Source: Callaeas wilsoni
Taxonomy: Eukaryota; Chordata; Aves; Passeriformes; Callaeidae
Reading direction: 5' to 3'
Length of the DNA stretch: 64,000 nucleotides
Assembly: GCA_013398955.1 (NCBI GenBank)
Contig: VWPU01017432.1
Location: 1-64,000, forward strand
In this document: one piece after another, positions 27,501-42,500 of the stretch
Layout of the letters: every line of letters starts with the position of its first letter
Numbering within the stretch: the stretch's first letter is position 1
The notes under the pieces: generated by a model
Databases searched by the model: none
The model's input: the letters and a program-made list of their open reading frames with translations, nothing else
What the model was told of the DNA's origin: nothing
Program-made: the position numbers and the translations under genes

Positions 27501-30500
27501 CAGAATCTGTAAGTGTGGTTCTTTATCTGAGCTCCTTTTCTGTGCTCTTTCTATAGCTATTTGAGAAATTTCATCAGTTACAGAGGAGTGTTCATTTCAT
27601 CTGTTGTATAATACATTTATGTTAACTTTTTAGTTTGGATAATAGGTGTGATTTTGAAGTGATTTGCCTGATTATTCCCAGTTACTTTGCTTTAATCCCC
27701 ATCATGGAATGGTGTAGAAGCACACAAACTGGATTTCTTTCAAATAAAACTAAATTAAACAATACGCTCTAAGAGTCCACTTAATGCACCCAGTCTGTTA
27801 ATGAACATTCATTCCACATGACCATAATTATTCTGAGTAAAATCTCCAGAGTGCGTGTAGTGTGATTTTCAGATGCTCAACAGATCATTCCGCCGGTTCG
27901 GCCACATTGATTGCTGAAGTGGACATGGCTATTAACACTCTTGGCATAAATTGCTTTGCAGAATAGCCTCTCCCCCTCCTTTTTCCTCTCCTTCTCTCTC
28001 TCCCCCTCTCCTGCTCCTGCCACCCCCACTCCCCCATGCAGAGGCAGACAAAATCACTTCAGAATGACTGAAGTTACAGGATTTATACATTGTCTGTCTG
28101 GATTGTATTTTATGCTGCTTACTTTAGAAAATAAAAAAACCTTTATATAATTCAAACAAGGTCTAAATAAAATCTGCTGATAATAGAAAGCAGCACAATG
28201 AGCTTGTGAATGGGTAACATGTCTTCCTTACTACACTGGTGTGATTTTTAATTTTGATGTGATTATTTGCAGAATCTGGAATCCTTGAGCTCAAGCTTAA
28301 AGCTCTGATTCTTGATATCATTCATAACATTGATGTAGTGAAGCAGCTGAATCGAGCTCAGGTTCACAATGTTGAAGACTGGGCTTGGAAGAAACAGCTG
28401 AGATTTTATATGAACCACCAAAAATGTTATGTTCAGATGGTAGATGCTGAACTCCAATATACTTATGAATATCAGGTGTGGTATTTTTAATTTTTACGTA
28501 GTGGTTTTTATATATGAGTCAAACACTTCCTGATTTCATACATGCTGCTGATTGTCTCCGAACTGTTGCCTTTTTTCTAAACTTTGTTATGTCCTTAATG
28601 TGCTATTTCAGAGATAGTATTAAAATATAGGTAATAATTTTCATTCCTGATGCTGATGGGGTAAATATAAGTTGTATCAAAGTAGCTGCATTGTCACGTA
28701 AATATTTTCTAATATGCTTGTTTTTATGTATCTGAGTGCAATTTCATCTGTAGTTGTGAAAAAATTTGAACAATATGTAGGCATTTGATATAAAACCAGG
28801 AAAGCTTTGTAAACAAACTCATATACTTAATGAGACAGAAATTTTGGCTGTTGCTTTATATTATCAAATGAATTGCTTATGAATAAAATTAATGAAATTA
28901 CATTGCCAATATTTTCTGTCTGCCAATTAATAGAATTTGTTTTGTCTTGTTTCTGCAGGGGATTTCCCCAAAACTTGTTTATACACCTTTGACAGATAAG
29001 TGTTACCTAACTCTTACTCAGGCCATGAAGATGGGCCTTGGAGGAAATCCCTATGGTCCAGCTGGAACTGGGAAGACAGAATCAGTAAAGGCCTTGGGTC
29101 GACTTCTTGGAAGACAAGTGTTAGTCTTTAATTGTGATGAGGTGAATATGGTTTTGTTTAATTTAGGAAATGGATATCCATGCCCATACTTCATAAAGCA
29201 ATATTATATTCCAGAAATAATATTAAAATTATAATATTAAGTTTTATTTTATTATATAAATTGTTTTTATTATTACAAGTATTAGTATTTTTAGTATTAT
29301 TGAAATTATTATGGAAGTTATTCTGATAATTTGTCAGTTGCCATTAGAAATTTGTGGATATTTCCAAGGACCTGTTTTGTAGTGGATGGGAAGGTATTCT
29401 TTTATATTTTGTTGTTATTTGAATTTTGACAACATTCTTTTTAATTTCAAGGGCATTGATGTGAAGTCAATGGGGCGCATATTTGTGGGCTTAGTGAAGT
29501 GTGGTGCCTGGGGCTGTTTTGATGAATTCAATAGACTTGAGGAAGCTGTATTGTCTGCAGTATCCATGCAGGTTCAGACAATTCAACATGCATTGAAGAA
29601 ACACAGTCCTGTATGTGAGATGCTTGGCAAAAAGGTACAGCAAAACTTAATTTTTTTCGCATCGGCCACACTTAAAAACCGACTGCTGTAACTAACGTAG
29701 TCCACCCAGCATTTCTCAATACTGTTTCATGTGACAATATATCATTACAATGCACTTCTCATGCTAGGTTGAAATGGATCCTAATTCTGGAATTTTTATC
29801 ACTCTGAATCCTGCTGGAAAAGGTTATGGAGGAAGACAAAAACTGCCTGATAACCTCAAACAACTTTTCAGGCCAGTTGCTATGACTCATCCAGACAATG
29901 AACTCATTGCGGAAGTTATTTTGTATTCAGAAGGCTTTAAGGATGCTAAAATACTGGGTAGAAAATTAGTGGCTGTTTTTAATCTAGCAAGGTAAGCTTT
30001 CACCACCCCACCTCTCCGCTCCTTAGTAAAGTTACGTTTTTAATTCTCTTCCCTTCTAAAACTTAAATCTAAATGGTTTACCATCCAAATCTCTGTACAG
30101 ATACTTTTGACTTACAAAATTGAAATACTGCAATATATTTGGAGGTTGAGATGTGAAAATATCTTGAATTCATTTATAATATCAAGGGAGCAAATTGCTG
30201 CTCCCCTAGTACCTCACTATATATAAATGTAAGCATATGAATGCTCACAAGCATTGTTTTGTATTGAACTCTTGAAATTGTTGAAATGCACATGACTATT
30301 TGTTTAAAAGTATGTGCATTAGAGAGTACAAAGATGAGAAGTTATGGTGAATGTTGTTAGGGTCAATAATAAATATATGTTGAATATAACCCCTCAGAAA
30401 ATTCCAGAGTGTCATTGCTGTTTTTCTGAAATGCATTTCAGATGACACTACAAATACGCGCCAGTTTCTCTTTTGACCAAACCCGTATTATAAGTGTGTT

Positions 30501-33500
30501 CATTCACCAACCCAAAATTTCAGATGCTGTCGCCTAGAGCTTATTGCAATATTGCTGTTTTTAAATTTAGGGAGCTTCTGACACCACAGCAGCACTATGA
30601 TTGGGGTTTACGAGCACTGAAGACTGTTTTGAGAGGCTGTGGCAGTCTTCTTCATCAGCTGAAGAAAAGCGATGTAAAGCAGGAAGGTAAGACTGACCAT
30701 ACCAAACTTTTGATTCTTTAGGATCTTATGCAAATATAATTCAGTCCAGCTTTCTTGTTCACTGGACTTTTAAAAGGCCATGGCTTGTATCTGTAGACAA
30801 TTTAGAAAAGAAGAAAATATTTGTGAAAGCGCACTTTCACTAGGAGATCACAAAAGATTTGTCATATTCTAGACTGAGGTTTTATATGATGATAAGAACA
30901 CAGGACTTCATTTGGGAATCATTTTCGATGGTTCTCAAAGACTTGTTTTCAGTTCTGTTAGGACAGGAAAGTTGATCCTCTGATGCTGTCATTATTCATT
31001 AGTTACCAGACCATTTTGATTCTATTTGAGTTTTGCAAAAATTGTCATGTGGCACTAGATTCAGATTGGTAGACAAAGACAAATATAAGGATAGGTAGGA
31101 ATGATAGAAAAGTGTTTGACTAGACTGAGTCACTGTATTTTTTTTAAGATTTTTAAAATTATTTTTGTTTAGGTGTTAAATGAGAGGGAGTTAAAGAGTG
31201 TGGAATGGATGAGCATTTCACATCTTTAGGAGACAACTACTGCTTCCTGTTTGCTTAAACAGCGTATATCTGAAAGTTTACAAATTTTGACATAACAAAT
31301 GGTCTGCATCAGACCATCATCATAACCACCTCATATCTGTATAGAATGCATTTGTGGGCATATATCATACTTACAGTAAGTATGCCTAACTATACTGAGC
31401 TTCCAAGTAGAATGGTACATGAACTAGAATTCTGGAAGCTATGCTCCGATTCTACTTTCAGCATCTGAGCAGTGTCGACACAGCTTAAACAGATCTGTTT
31501 TCTTTTTCTTTCCAGTTAATGAAAGTCACATAGTGGTTCAAGCTTTGAGGCTGAACACCACATCAAAGCTTACATTTGCAGACTGCACACGTTTCGATGA
31601 GCTGGTTAAAGATGTATTTCCTGGCACTGATTCTCAGGATGTGGAATATGCTGAATTAACTGCAGCTTTACAACAAGTCTTTGAGGAAGCAAACTTGGAA
31701 ATCATAAGCACACAGGTAAACATCAACTACAGCAAAAAACCAGTATTATTCTGAGTTAGAACTGATTAATATGACATTCATTTGACTAATTTCTGTTTTG
31801 AGAAATCTTTTATAAAAAAGTGACAATAACTGGTAGTTAGATTCTAATTACATATATACAAAAAATTAGATGTGTGTTTGAAGCATGGTAGATCAGTTAT
31901 GTAATTGAAAGAAAAACAGTGCAAGGAAAATTAAGACGTGAACATGTGACACACAATTTCATTCGAGCCAGGTACAAATGCTAATGAATATTTTGGACAG
32001 TGAAAGAATGAAATACGTGAATATTTGGTTTTCGCAAGCAGTTCTCTGCCTGGTTTTTATTTATTTATTGTAGAACTGGATGAAGTTTTGTGACTGAAGA
32101 TTTGTTAAATTCTCATTAAAAATATGCCCAAAGCTGGCTATTACTTCTGTATTAGTAATTTAGTGAAATGCTTCTAACATGTAAAATAAATTTCTTCATT
32201 AACATTAATATCATAATTTTAATTATTCCTGCAAATGTCTATTGTTTAAAAAAGCAAAATTATAGAAAGTGTCTGCATGCAAAGTAAATCGCAGAAATAC
32301 TATAAAAGAACATGTTTGATTTAGCTTTACAATTTCACGTAGCCATTATCACTTTCATTGTCTAGATCAAGAAGGCTTTGGAGTTATATGAGCAACTGCG
32401 TCAAAGAATGGGTGTAGTTATCGTGGGTCCAAGTGGCGGAGGTAAATCAACTCTCTGGCGGATGTTGAAGACAGCCCTTGGGAAAACGGGCAAAGCAGTG
32501 AAGCAGTACACGATGAATCCCAAAGCCATGCCTCGGCATCAGCTGCTGGGCCGTATTGACATGGATACCAGGGAATGGTCTGATGGAGTGCTTACGAACA
32601 GTGCTCGGCAAGTGGTGCGAGAGCCCCGAGGTACGTCTGAGAGGCACTTCCAGATTGTTACACTGAAATTACCAAAATCGTCCATTCTCAGGTACATCTT
32701 TATATTGTGTTGTTATTTGTGGATAGCATAAGGCAAGAAAAACTTCTGGTAACAATTGTAGCCAAAAGCCTCGGTGTGTTCTTTACAAATTCTGTGATAA
32801 GAAAGCAAAAATAGGCAGTAGAAGGTAAAGCGTGTGAGGAGTGTCTTCATAGAACTGTAAGTCATAATGAAGAAAGAATAATAACATTAAGATAGCGAGG
32901 GGTGATATTTTTAAACTGTTTTTCTTGGGTTTGATATTTTATTTTTGTGTCTGCAAATAGATATTACTTCATGGATAATTTGTGATGGTGATATTGATCC
33001 TGAATGGATTGAGTCTTTGAATTCTGTTTTGGATGACAACAAATTGTTGACTATGCCCAGTGGAGAAAGAATTCAGTTTGGTTCAAATGTCAACTTTATA
33101 TTTGAAACTCATGACCTTAGCTGTGCCTCTCCTGCTACAATATCGCGAATGGGAATGATCTTTCTGAGGTAAGTCACAGGAGCATTACAGCTTTCTAAAG
33201 TAAGCAAATACATACTTACTTTTCTTGAAAGATATTCTCAAGTGCAGGGAGCAGGTGGTTAGTTGCTTACACTTAGGAAGCCAGTCACTGGAGAAGTTTT
33301 TATAGGCTGTGTATCTCTTCTGTGCTGTTTGTTATAATCTTTTGAATTCAGATTTTTTCAAAAAGACATTGTGATTTATTTATTGGAGAGCCCAAATATT
33401 GGTTAGAAATTGTCAAAGTATTTTACCAGACTTTTTCTGGAATTTTGCTGTTCCTTTAAAGCAGTCTATTTAAAGACATGGGTGCCTTGTATTTATCTGA

Positions 33501-36500
33501 ATCTTGTTTTATTTTGACATAGTGATGAAGATACAGATCTTAATGCTCTAATAAAGTCTTGGTTAAGAAGTCAGCCTGAAGAATGCAGATGCAACCTTGA
33601 AAACTGGATTGGAGACTATTTTGAAAAGGCTTTAAACTGGGTTGTAAAGAAGGTTAGTAAATGAATACTTAATCAAATGTCAGCTTCTTTAAGTATGATC
33701 CATTTTTCTAGTTTAGCACTGAAGAGATCATTCAGATTCATTTTTGAATTTTAAGTAAGAAAAAACAACTCAGTGCTTTTTTGATAGAATTATAGAATTT
33801 TAGAATATCCTGAGTTGGAAGGGACCCACAGGGATCATTGAAGTCCAGTTCCTGGTCCTGCACAGGACCACCCCAAGAATCAAACCATGCACCAGAGAGC
33901 ATTGTCCAAACCCTTGTACTCTGGCAGACTTGGTGCTGTGACCACATTAATGATGCTATTTCCTTAGTGTGATTAATTCTGGAGCTATTCTAGTAAGGTC
34001 CCAACAACTGATTGCTATATTTAAAGTTTTGAAACTTTTAATACTATTTTAACTAGTAAAGACAGATACTAAGTTTCATGGAAATAACGTGTGTTTTGTT
34101 ACTCCATACCAGACATTTTTCTATGTTTTCAAAGATCTGAAAGACTTGAATATCTACACTAAAAGAAAAAAAAGTGAAGAAATTATTTTCTAGATTGATG
34201 TTACTGTCTGTCACAAAAAAAAAATGTGTAAAATTTGACAAGTTGCACAGTGGACATACACTGAAGATTGTAATAGATTGAGGAGAAATGTAATGCTGTA
34301 AGATTGCTAAAGATGTATCTGGAAAAGTATTTTGATTGTTCGGAATGCTAAATTTTAACAGCTCCCACTAATCTGTCCTGGATTTTTGTATGTAACCTTA
34401 GGTCTTTAGTATTCTACTCACAACCTTAACTGAAAAATGTTTTAATAGGTGAAAAGTAATATGTAATTACAGTGTTAAAAAAAGGATAGTCTGAAACTTT
34501 GTATATTTTCTGGATTCTGAGACTCTGGGATGTACATCACAGTAATTGTTCTGTATATGCTGGATTTTCTGAAGGATTCTAAATGCTTCCCAGACTCCCC
34601 TTCTGCATTGATCAAGTAGCTTATGTGCTGAAAATATTTTTTAGAGACTTCTCCACTGCTGTGGCCAGTGTGCTAGTGTTTAAGAGACATGCATTATCTC
34701 CTCCTGGGGAACATATATGGTCCTGTTGTGTTCTTCTAATTACTTTTCCTCCGTACCATTTTTTAGACTTTTAAAGTATCAAGGGAAAAAAACAGGGCAT
34801 TGTTCCTGAGGCTGCTCTTTGGTGCTAAAGAGCAAAATGCATAAAGAGTCTGTTCAAAAGGAAGATTTCCAGTATACAGTTATGTTTATTCCTTATAGAG
34901 TCTCAGAATCTGTGAGGAAAGTTCTGATCGCTTATCCTAAATTATGTGAACTCATAGTCTAGAATTAAAGCCTCCAAATCAATGCTTAGAAATAATTTAA
35001 TGTCAAGTGAATTTTCTAGAACAATAGCAGTGTCGAGATCTTTCATCATTTGTGGAAGTGTCAAAAAGCAATGAGTAATAATAGCATGCTAGCAACACAT
35101 CACATTTATATTGAGGAATATATTTAAATGTACTACCACTTTTGATTTGCAGAATGACTTTGTGGTAGAAACTAGTTTAGTTGGAACTGTGATGAATGGA
35201 CTGTCTCATCTTCATGGAAGTACAGATCGTGCACAGTTTATTATTAACTTGTTACGTGGTCTTGGTGGCAATCTCAACATGAAGTCACGACAAGAATTTG
35301 CAAAAGAGGTAATCTCTGTGCTCTAATTTGATTTTGATTTTTGTTATCTGTAGGGAAATAGCTGAAAAGTAAAGGAATATTTTGTATCACTGAAACATTG
35401 TATCCATCCCAGATTTGAATCCTTTGGTCCTGCATCAAGAGATAGTGAAATGCCTTTGTCCATACTGCTTAGTGCAAGGACCCACTGTAGCAGACTGGGT
35501 TTGTCTATATGTATTGTATATGTAATTCAGTTTTTTTTTTTTGGTAGGTTTTTTTTCTGTTCAGAATACTTGAAATAATAATAGTAATAATAGGACTTTG
35601 CACCTTCTCAGGGAGGTTTTCTTAGGGCATTACATTGAGGTTATATATTGTATGCACTGGTGTGAGGTTCTGTCTCTGTGTAGATACTTAAGAGCACAAG
35701 GGCCAGGCAGAAGTGTTGGAAAACTGTGTGGGTGTCCTGGTCCATAGTGGTTTGAGAATGCTGACCTAGGAGATAGGTATTTCCACAATCACACTTGGGT
35801 TTTGTGTTGAAGAGGGGGAAATAGTTCCTTCCAAAAGACAGCCATGAGCTATAACATATATACTGGGCAATTGGTAAAGGTTTAGATTCAGCTCTAGGAA
35901 TTAGTTATTCATGCATGTGAATGAGTTACCTCACGATTCTTCTTATTAGTTTGCCTAATATAAAAAAAAGTGTAAAGCTTTTCTAAATACAATTTAATTC
36001 AATTTCTTTATATTATGAAAATTGGAAGAGTAATATATTACTGTTTAGGTAAGGACTTAATCATAAAGCATATGTATGATGTGATTAAATTTTCAAAGGC
36101 AGCCTCAAACTATCAAATCAAAGAATTACATGTTTGATTTTACATAAGTATTCTTTGAACATTCTTTAGACTAGCTTGAAATGGTAGATCTTTTTGTTAG
36201 GAGTACGAGTTTAACTGAAGCTTTATTTTTATTTCTTTTAAAGGTCTTCAGTTGGGCACAAGAGTCTCCTCCTGATCCGAGGAAGCCCCTGGACACATAT
36301 TATGACACTGACACTGGAGAGCTAATGCTGTATCAGCTGAAAACACCTGAAAATCTAACAGCTGATGACTTCAGTAATCTCCAAACACTTCCTGTCATCC
36401 AAACCCCTGACATGCAGAGAGGTTTAGATTACTTTAGACCATGGCTAGATATTAATAATAAGCAGCCATTTCTTCTTGTGGGTCCTGAAGGATGTGGAAA

Positions 36501-39500
36501 GGGGTAAGAAAATAGTTCCTATTTTAAGTAAAATATACTTCTAGTTGTTTGACAGAATTTGTAGTTTTTTTATAATGCTTTTATTTTATGACTTTCTGAT
36601 AGAATATGATTTTTTTAGGTCATTAATTAAACAAACTTTCTGTAGTGGCAAATAAGTGAATTCTTATAAAGTTCTACAGGGGCAGTTCAGACTGTCATTA
36701 TGCATCTAAGACATCTCAATGTGGCTTTTAGATATGAAACAGGATCTTTGGAAAACCTACTGTGTGGAGCTACAGCTTAGAGGCACGTGAGGTCCAGTCT
36801 CATTTCAAGAGAGTCTAGATGCCTTGTACAGGCAACTGAATTTAGCACATCCTGTTGCCTTTATTAGATTCCTTATTTAGATGGTTTGGGTCACTATAAT
36901 CAAGGTATTAAATTAGCTGTTTGTTTTGTGTATACACTACACTTTCATTGAATTTTGTGAATGGAAAATGTTACAGTTTTAAAGGCAAGAATGTTGTGTT
37001 CAGCAAACCTCATGCTCCACCTATTCCATTAATACAGGATATAGTATATGCATTTTAATTCAAAAACTATAAAATATCTTTGGATACACAGTATTTTAAT
37101 TTATTTATGCCTATATGTATGCACGTTTGCTTTTCTAGGATGCTACTTCACTATGCATTTTCTCAGCTCCACTCCACTCAGATTGCTACCGTTCACTGCA
37201 GCGCACAGACTACTTCTCAACATCTTCTACAAAAATTAAGTCAAACTTGCATTGTAATCAGTACAAACACTGGACGAGTGTACAGACCAAAGGACTGTGA
37301 AAGGCTTGTTTTGTACTTAAAAGACATCAATCTACCCAAACCTGATAAATGGGGAACAAGCACTATGGTGGCTTTTCTGCAGCAGGTGAACACATATGTG
37401 TATTATTTATAAAGAGACTGAAATATACCAGATATAATTTAATGTACATAGTAAATACCTACATTGATTAATTTCAGTGTTAAAATCCTGCATCCGTATT
37501 GGCATTAGTTTTGTTTGTGCTTTAATAGACTATTTGGTTGTCAGCCAGAAATAAGATACCATTTTTATTTGGCTGATATTTTTAAATAAATAAAGACAGT
37601 GAGTCTCAATGAGTTACAGTGCAGTTGACATATGAATGACAAGAAGATTGCCAGGAGTAGTCAGCATGGATTCACTGGGGCAATTCATACTTGATGAGTG
37701 GAGAAGAGTGAATATAGTCTGCCTGGACATCACTAAGGCCATTGATGCTGTCTCCCAAAAGATCCTCACAAGAAAAGCTGTTGATACAGGCTGCATAAGC
37801 AGATAGTGAGGTGGGTTGAAAGCTGGCTGAAGAGCCAGGCCCAGAGGGTGATCGTCAGTGGTACAGAGTCTACTCTGTTTTAACATCTTTGTTAATGATC
37901 TGGACAATGGAGTCCTGCAAGTCTGCAGCTGACAAAATTACGAGGAGTAAGACACCTTAGGCAATTAAGAAAGCAGAAATAATGGTATACTTCTCACTAT
38001 TTTATTATATTTTGTTTTGTATGATACTCCTTTGACTTTCTTTTAATGAAGTTTAATTTATTAATTATTAACTTAATTAATTTATTTAATTATTAAAGGT
38101 TCTTACATATCAAGGATTTTATGATGAAAATCTGGAATGGGTTGGTTTAGAAAACATCCAAATTGTGGCTTCCATGTCAGCTGGAGGAACATTAGGAAGA
38201 CATAAACTTACCTCCAGATTTACTTCTATTGTTCGTCTCTGTGCAATTGAGTAAGTATATATAAATTAGTCTAACTCTCAGAACTCAGATTCAGCCTCTC
38301 TTTATAAGGACCTCTTTTCAACTTAGTCTTTATGAAGATGTATGTGGCTGTTCTAGTCTTTCATCTTTTCTCACAGTTTGTGATTGTCAGATTTGGTGCT
38401 ATTTGGTGCCTCTTGGCACCACAGTCCAGCTAAGAGCAATCTGTAGCTGGAAGTGTTTGAAATATGTTTCCTGTTGGATAATTTTGCTTTCAGTAAACTG
38501 CTTTCTGCAGCTTTATGTTAAGGTGCTGTTTCATTAAAAAGTCAGAGAAATTGAAGTTTGCTTGTTTTTAAGTTTGACCGTATCAACAGATGTATTTAGA
38601 AAATTTCTGAGAGTGGCCTATTGCAATAAAATGATAATTTTACTTAGCTGCTGGATGGAAATGCTATTCAGTGAAATTTCTCAGTAATTGTGTATATAAG
38701 TTTAACTCAGTTTTAATTAAATAGGAAAAGTCCATAATGATTAGTTTTTTTCCCTTTTTAGCTATCCAGAAAGAGAACAACTGCAAACTATTTATAGTGC
38801 CTACTTGGAACCCGTACTACAGAAAAACCTAAAGAATCACCCTGTTTGGGGTTCTTTACCAAAAATACATCAGCTGGCAGGATCTATGGTTCAAATATAT
38901 GAACAGGTATGGAAACCTTTTTTCTTTCTTCAAGGAGATGGAGAATTCAGATATTTTATTACAAATAATTAGCTTTTGATATTAACGAGTGAAAAGCTTT
39001 ATCAGTATTAAAATCTAAGTTTGTCTTTTTAATAAAGTTGATATCAATTTTGGAGCTTCTTATTTACAGAGAATCCTAGGTATGAGAAGCAAGCAGAGTA
39101 AGCAGTAAGTGCTCTTGCTTTCCCACAGATTTACTTTAGGATTTTGGCACGCATCTTAACACTTCCATGCTTTCAGTTCCTGATTTATAAAATGTGGGTA
39201 GTAGTGTTTTCGTGCTTAATGGATGAGGGGACAGTGCAACAGATGATTGTGTGCCCAGTCGTTATGGATGCTCTTATGAACAGAGAAGGAGATATGAGGG
39301 TGGAGTCCTTTACAAACATCAAGGACTACCTATTAAAATTGTACACTGTTAAAAGCAGGTGTTTAGAACTGGACACAAGTTCATTTTAGCCTCCCACTTG
39401 AAATTTTATGGACTTCTGTCTAGCAAAACACTTAACTACTTGCTTTTCTTAATCAGTACATAGCCTTACTGAGGAAGGTACTGGGTGGTGCTTGCTGTAG

Positions 39501-42500
39501 AATGTATGAATGTCCCCATCCAGGGAGAAGCATGATACAGACTTGATCCTTATGACTACAGTGTGGGTTTAGTCAGCAGCTGGCATGCACCTCTTAGCAG
39601 GAGTTTCACATGACATTATCGATGTGTTCTAAGAAATCTGAGTTAAGTCTCATTTACACTGCGATCAAATAACTGATGAAAGCAGTTATTCTTCGAATTA
39701 AACACGTAGTTGTAAATTCAAATGTCCTCTCTGGGAGAAGAGTAAGTATGAAGTATTTTGTAGTGAGAAAGCATTACTAATTTAGGTAGGTTTTAGTGAG
39801 AAAATGGTAATAATTTAGGTAGGTTTTTATTACATTTCAGTATTGCCTTTGCATTTCATATTTGGTATTGTTTTAAAAAAATATGTATTTTGTCTAATAA
39901 TATTGCACTAACAGTCCTAGGTGAGATGTGCAGCTGTTTCCACAAAAATGGTACAGAAAAAATGTTCTGAGAAAATATTTTGTGGTCAGAAAACAAGATT
40001 TAAACAAGGAGTGCATTCATAAAATGTCCAAATTTACACCAACTAGAAAACGAATTTATCTGGTACCTTAGAAAAAGTGCTTTACATTTTACAATATCAC
40101 TTTTTTTTCCTTCTCTTAACTCCTGTTTTTAGGTACGAGCAAAATTCACAGTTGATGATCACAGTCATTACCTTTTTACACCATGTATTCTTACTCAGTG
40201 GGTTCTTGGTTTATTCAGATATGATTTAGAAGGTGGTAAGTCACTTACTTGGTTTTCATTAATAAAGCAATTCTAAAATGGCCTAGATTATCATTGATGT
40301 CAGTCTTACTGTTGGCTCCACATGTAACTCATTGATCCTTTTAAACTGTGACCTGTCTGTCACTCAACAGAGGGAAAAAATGCTGGACAGTTCATTCCAT
40401 AACATAAAAATAAACAAGTTTTAAAAAAATCCAGTGGTATTTTAAAGTATGTGTGGGAGCTACTTAAGGTTTAAGGGACGTTAGTAGGTTGGGACTGCAT
40501 TCTGACTATGGGAACTTAAACTGTGCCACCTACTCTTCACTGTTTTGTTCTGTGGTTTTTTGTGCTTTGTGTTGGGGTTTTTTTGAGCATATATGTTCTT
40601 TTCTGGATTCCCAGAGCATGCCTCTCATGCTTGTCCTGCTATACCTGGTTGTGTAAACCTGGTTTATGCACATACTTCATAGGCTGCTTTCTAATCTTGT
40701 TTCTGTCTCTGAAATTGTTATTACTAGATCACAAGCAATTACTCGTTATGTTTTAGCCCTTACATTGATTAAAAGGTTGCATAGAGGGCTGCTTAATGAG
40801 GATAAAAGTGATAAGAATGTTGTGCTCCCTTTCCACTTCTTTTCTGGGATTATGAGATGGTAAATGCAGCTTGAATGATGTCGGAAAAGCTGCACTGACA
40901 ATCAGTGAATGGGTAATCTCACCCCGTTTAAGGACTTCCTAGTTGTATCTAATGTTGACATATGCATGTGCTTTTCCAGCAATGAACAACATGGCTTGTC
41001 ATTTATTCATCTTCCTTTTTACTTTTGTGAAGAATATTTAAGATTTGGAGCCTCTAGTGGCATTTTCTAATACTGATTGCTTTGGGTATTTATTCTTATT
41101 TTAGTATTTGTTATCAGTCTTTCTCTTCCCATTTAAAAATGTCTTCAGGATTTTCTTGGTTTCATTGCCTAGAAAATTGACTTTTAATTTTAACTTTGTG
41201 TGGAACACCCTATTCATTTTTCTTAGAAGCTGACACTTGTTTTAATAGAGAACTTGTTTTAATAGAATATATTTCATTTTATCTTGTAGTGATCCAAAAA
41301 GATATTATTAAAAAGCACTTCATAATGTTTACTTTTTCTCTTATTTCTTCCTTACCGATGCTCTCCTGCTGGTATGTAATTTCTCTTGCTTATTTTCAAT
41401 TTCATATTTTGAAATAGAAATTTGAAAATTTATTATAAATACATATCACTAATTCTCTCCTTTACCTTTTAGGTTCATTGATACAAACTGCAGATTTTGT
41501 ATTGGAAGTTCTTGCTTACGAAGCGCGTCGCTTGTTCCGTGACAGAATTGTTGGCATGAAAGAACTTCATGTATTTGATAACATTTTGATCAAAGTATTT
41601 GAGGGTGATTGGGGCTCAGATGTTCTGGACAATATGGCAGGTAAGCCATTTGAAGCATACCACACAAACTTGAAATATTTGTTTAGGAACTGCCTAATCA
41701 AGTTAGATAGCATATGAGTTGAACATAGAAAGTTTTTAACGTTTCCTTTTATTTTCACAGATATCTTTTATGTAACTTGGGGAGCTTGTCAAGAGGCATT
41801 CATCACACCAGGACAGGCACTACCACCACATGGGAGGCCACTTGGCAGACTAAACTCAACAGACCTGAAAGATATTATTCAAAAAGTGAGACATGATTAA
41901 ACAATATACACAGCAAGGGTTCACAGCATCTAGAGAGTTTTGGTGAAGACTAACATGCAAGCACCAGGTTTATGGTGGGGGCTGCTTCTTGTTCAAAGAA
42001 TCATCTTCTGCATTTTCTGAAGTGAAGGAAGACTTGTGATGTTATGTGGCAGGCAGTAGGAAGTATCACGTAGCAATACGTTACATTACTGAAAGGACAT
42101 CAGTTGCATTTGCTGCTGATTTAACAACAGTTTGATGAAACAACATTTTGAGAAACATTTATGTCCATATACATTTGTGTATCATTTGAGTACCTAAGTG
42201 TTTTATTAAATGATTTCTTTTTGAATTTGTAATATGGTAATATAAATTTTGTTTGAAGAAATGCAAATGGACTGTTTGGAGATTGGGCATGCTTTTAATC
42301 AATAAAGTACAAAAAGTGAGCTCGATGAGGAAATGCAAACGTTTTAACTCTTGTAGGCTATCTGACTTTTAGGATGAGAGCTTTGAGATTGTCACCCTTA
42401 GTCATAGTGTTTGATGAACTGCTCTTGCAGATGGGAATCTACTCCCTCTCCTTAAGTGCCAACTTGTGACCAATACAGTATATGGGAAATGATGAAATTC

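Larger units (their letters stand above)
21142..36243 (+). other. Introns 21-41: no further features recognised
   Basis: Long gaps include 21142-21923, 22130-22956, 23479-23865, 24601-25336, 26154-26625, 26777-28272, 28476-28958, 29142-29451, 29992-30570, 30687-31515, 31716-32365, 32631-32960, 33169-33522, 33961-35152 and 35309-36243. Apart from the CR1 copies and the CT tract listed separately, they look like plain intron. Confidence 0.55.

Noticed and set aside
37612..37935. Host coding exon between exons 43 and 44
   Set aside because: It is CR1 reverse-transcriptase sequence with stops, and exons 43 and 44 join directly in phase.
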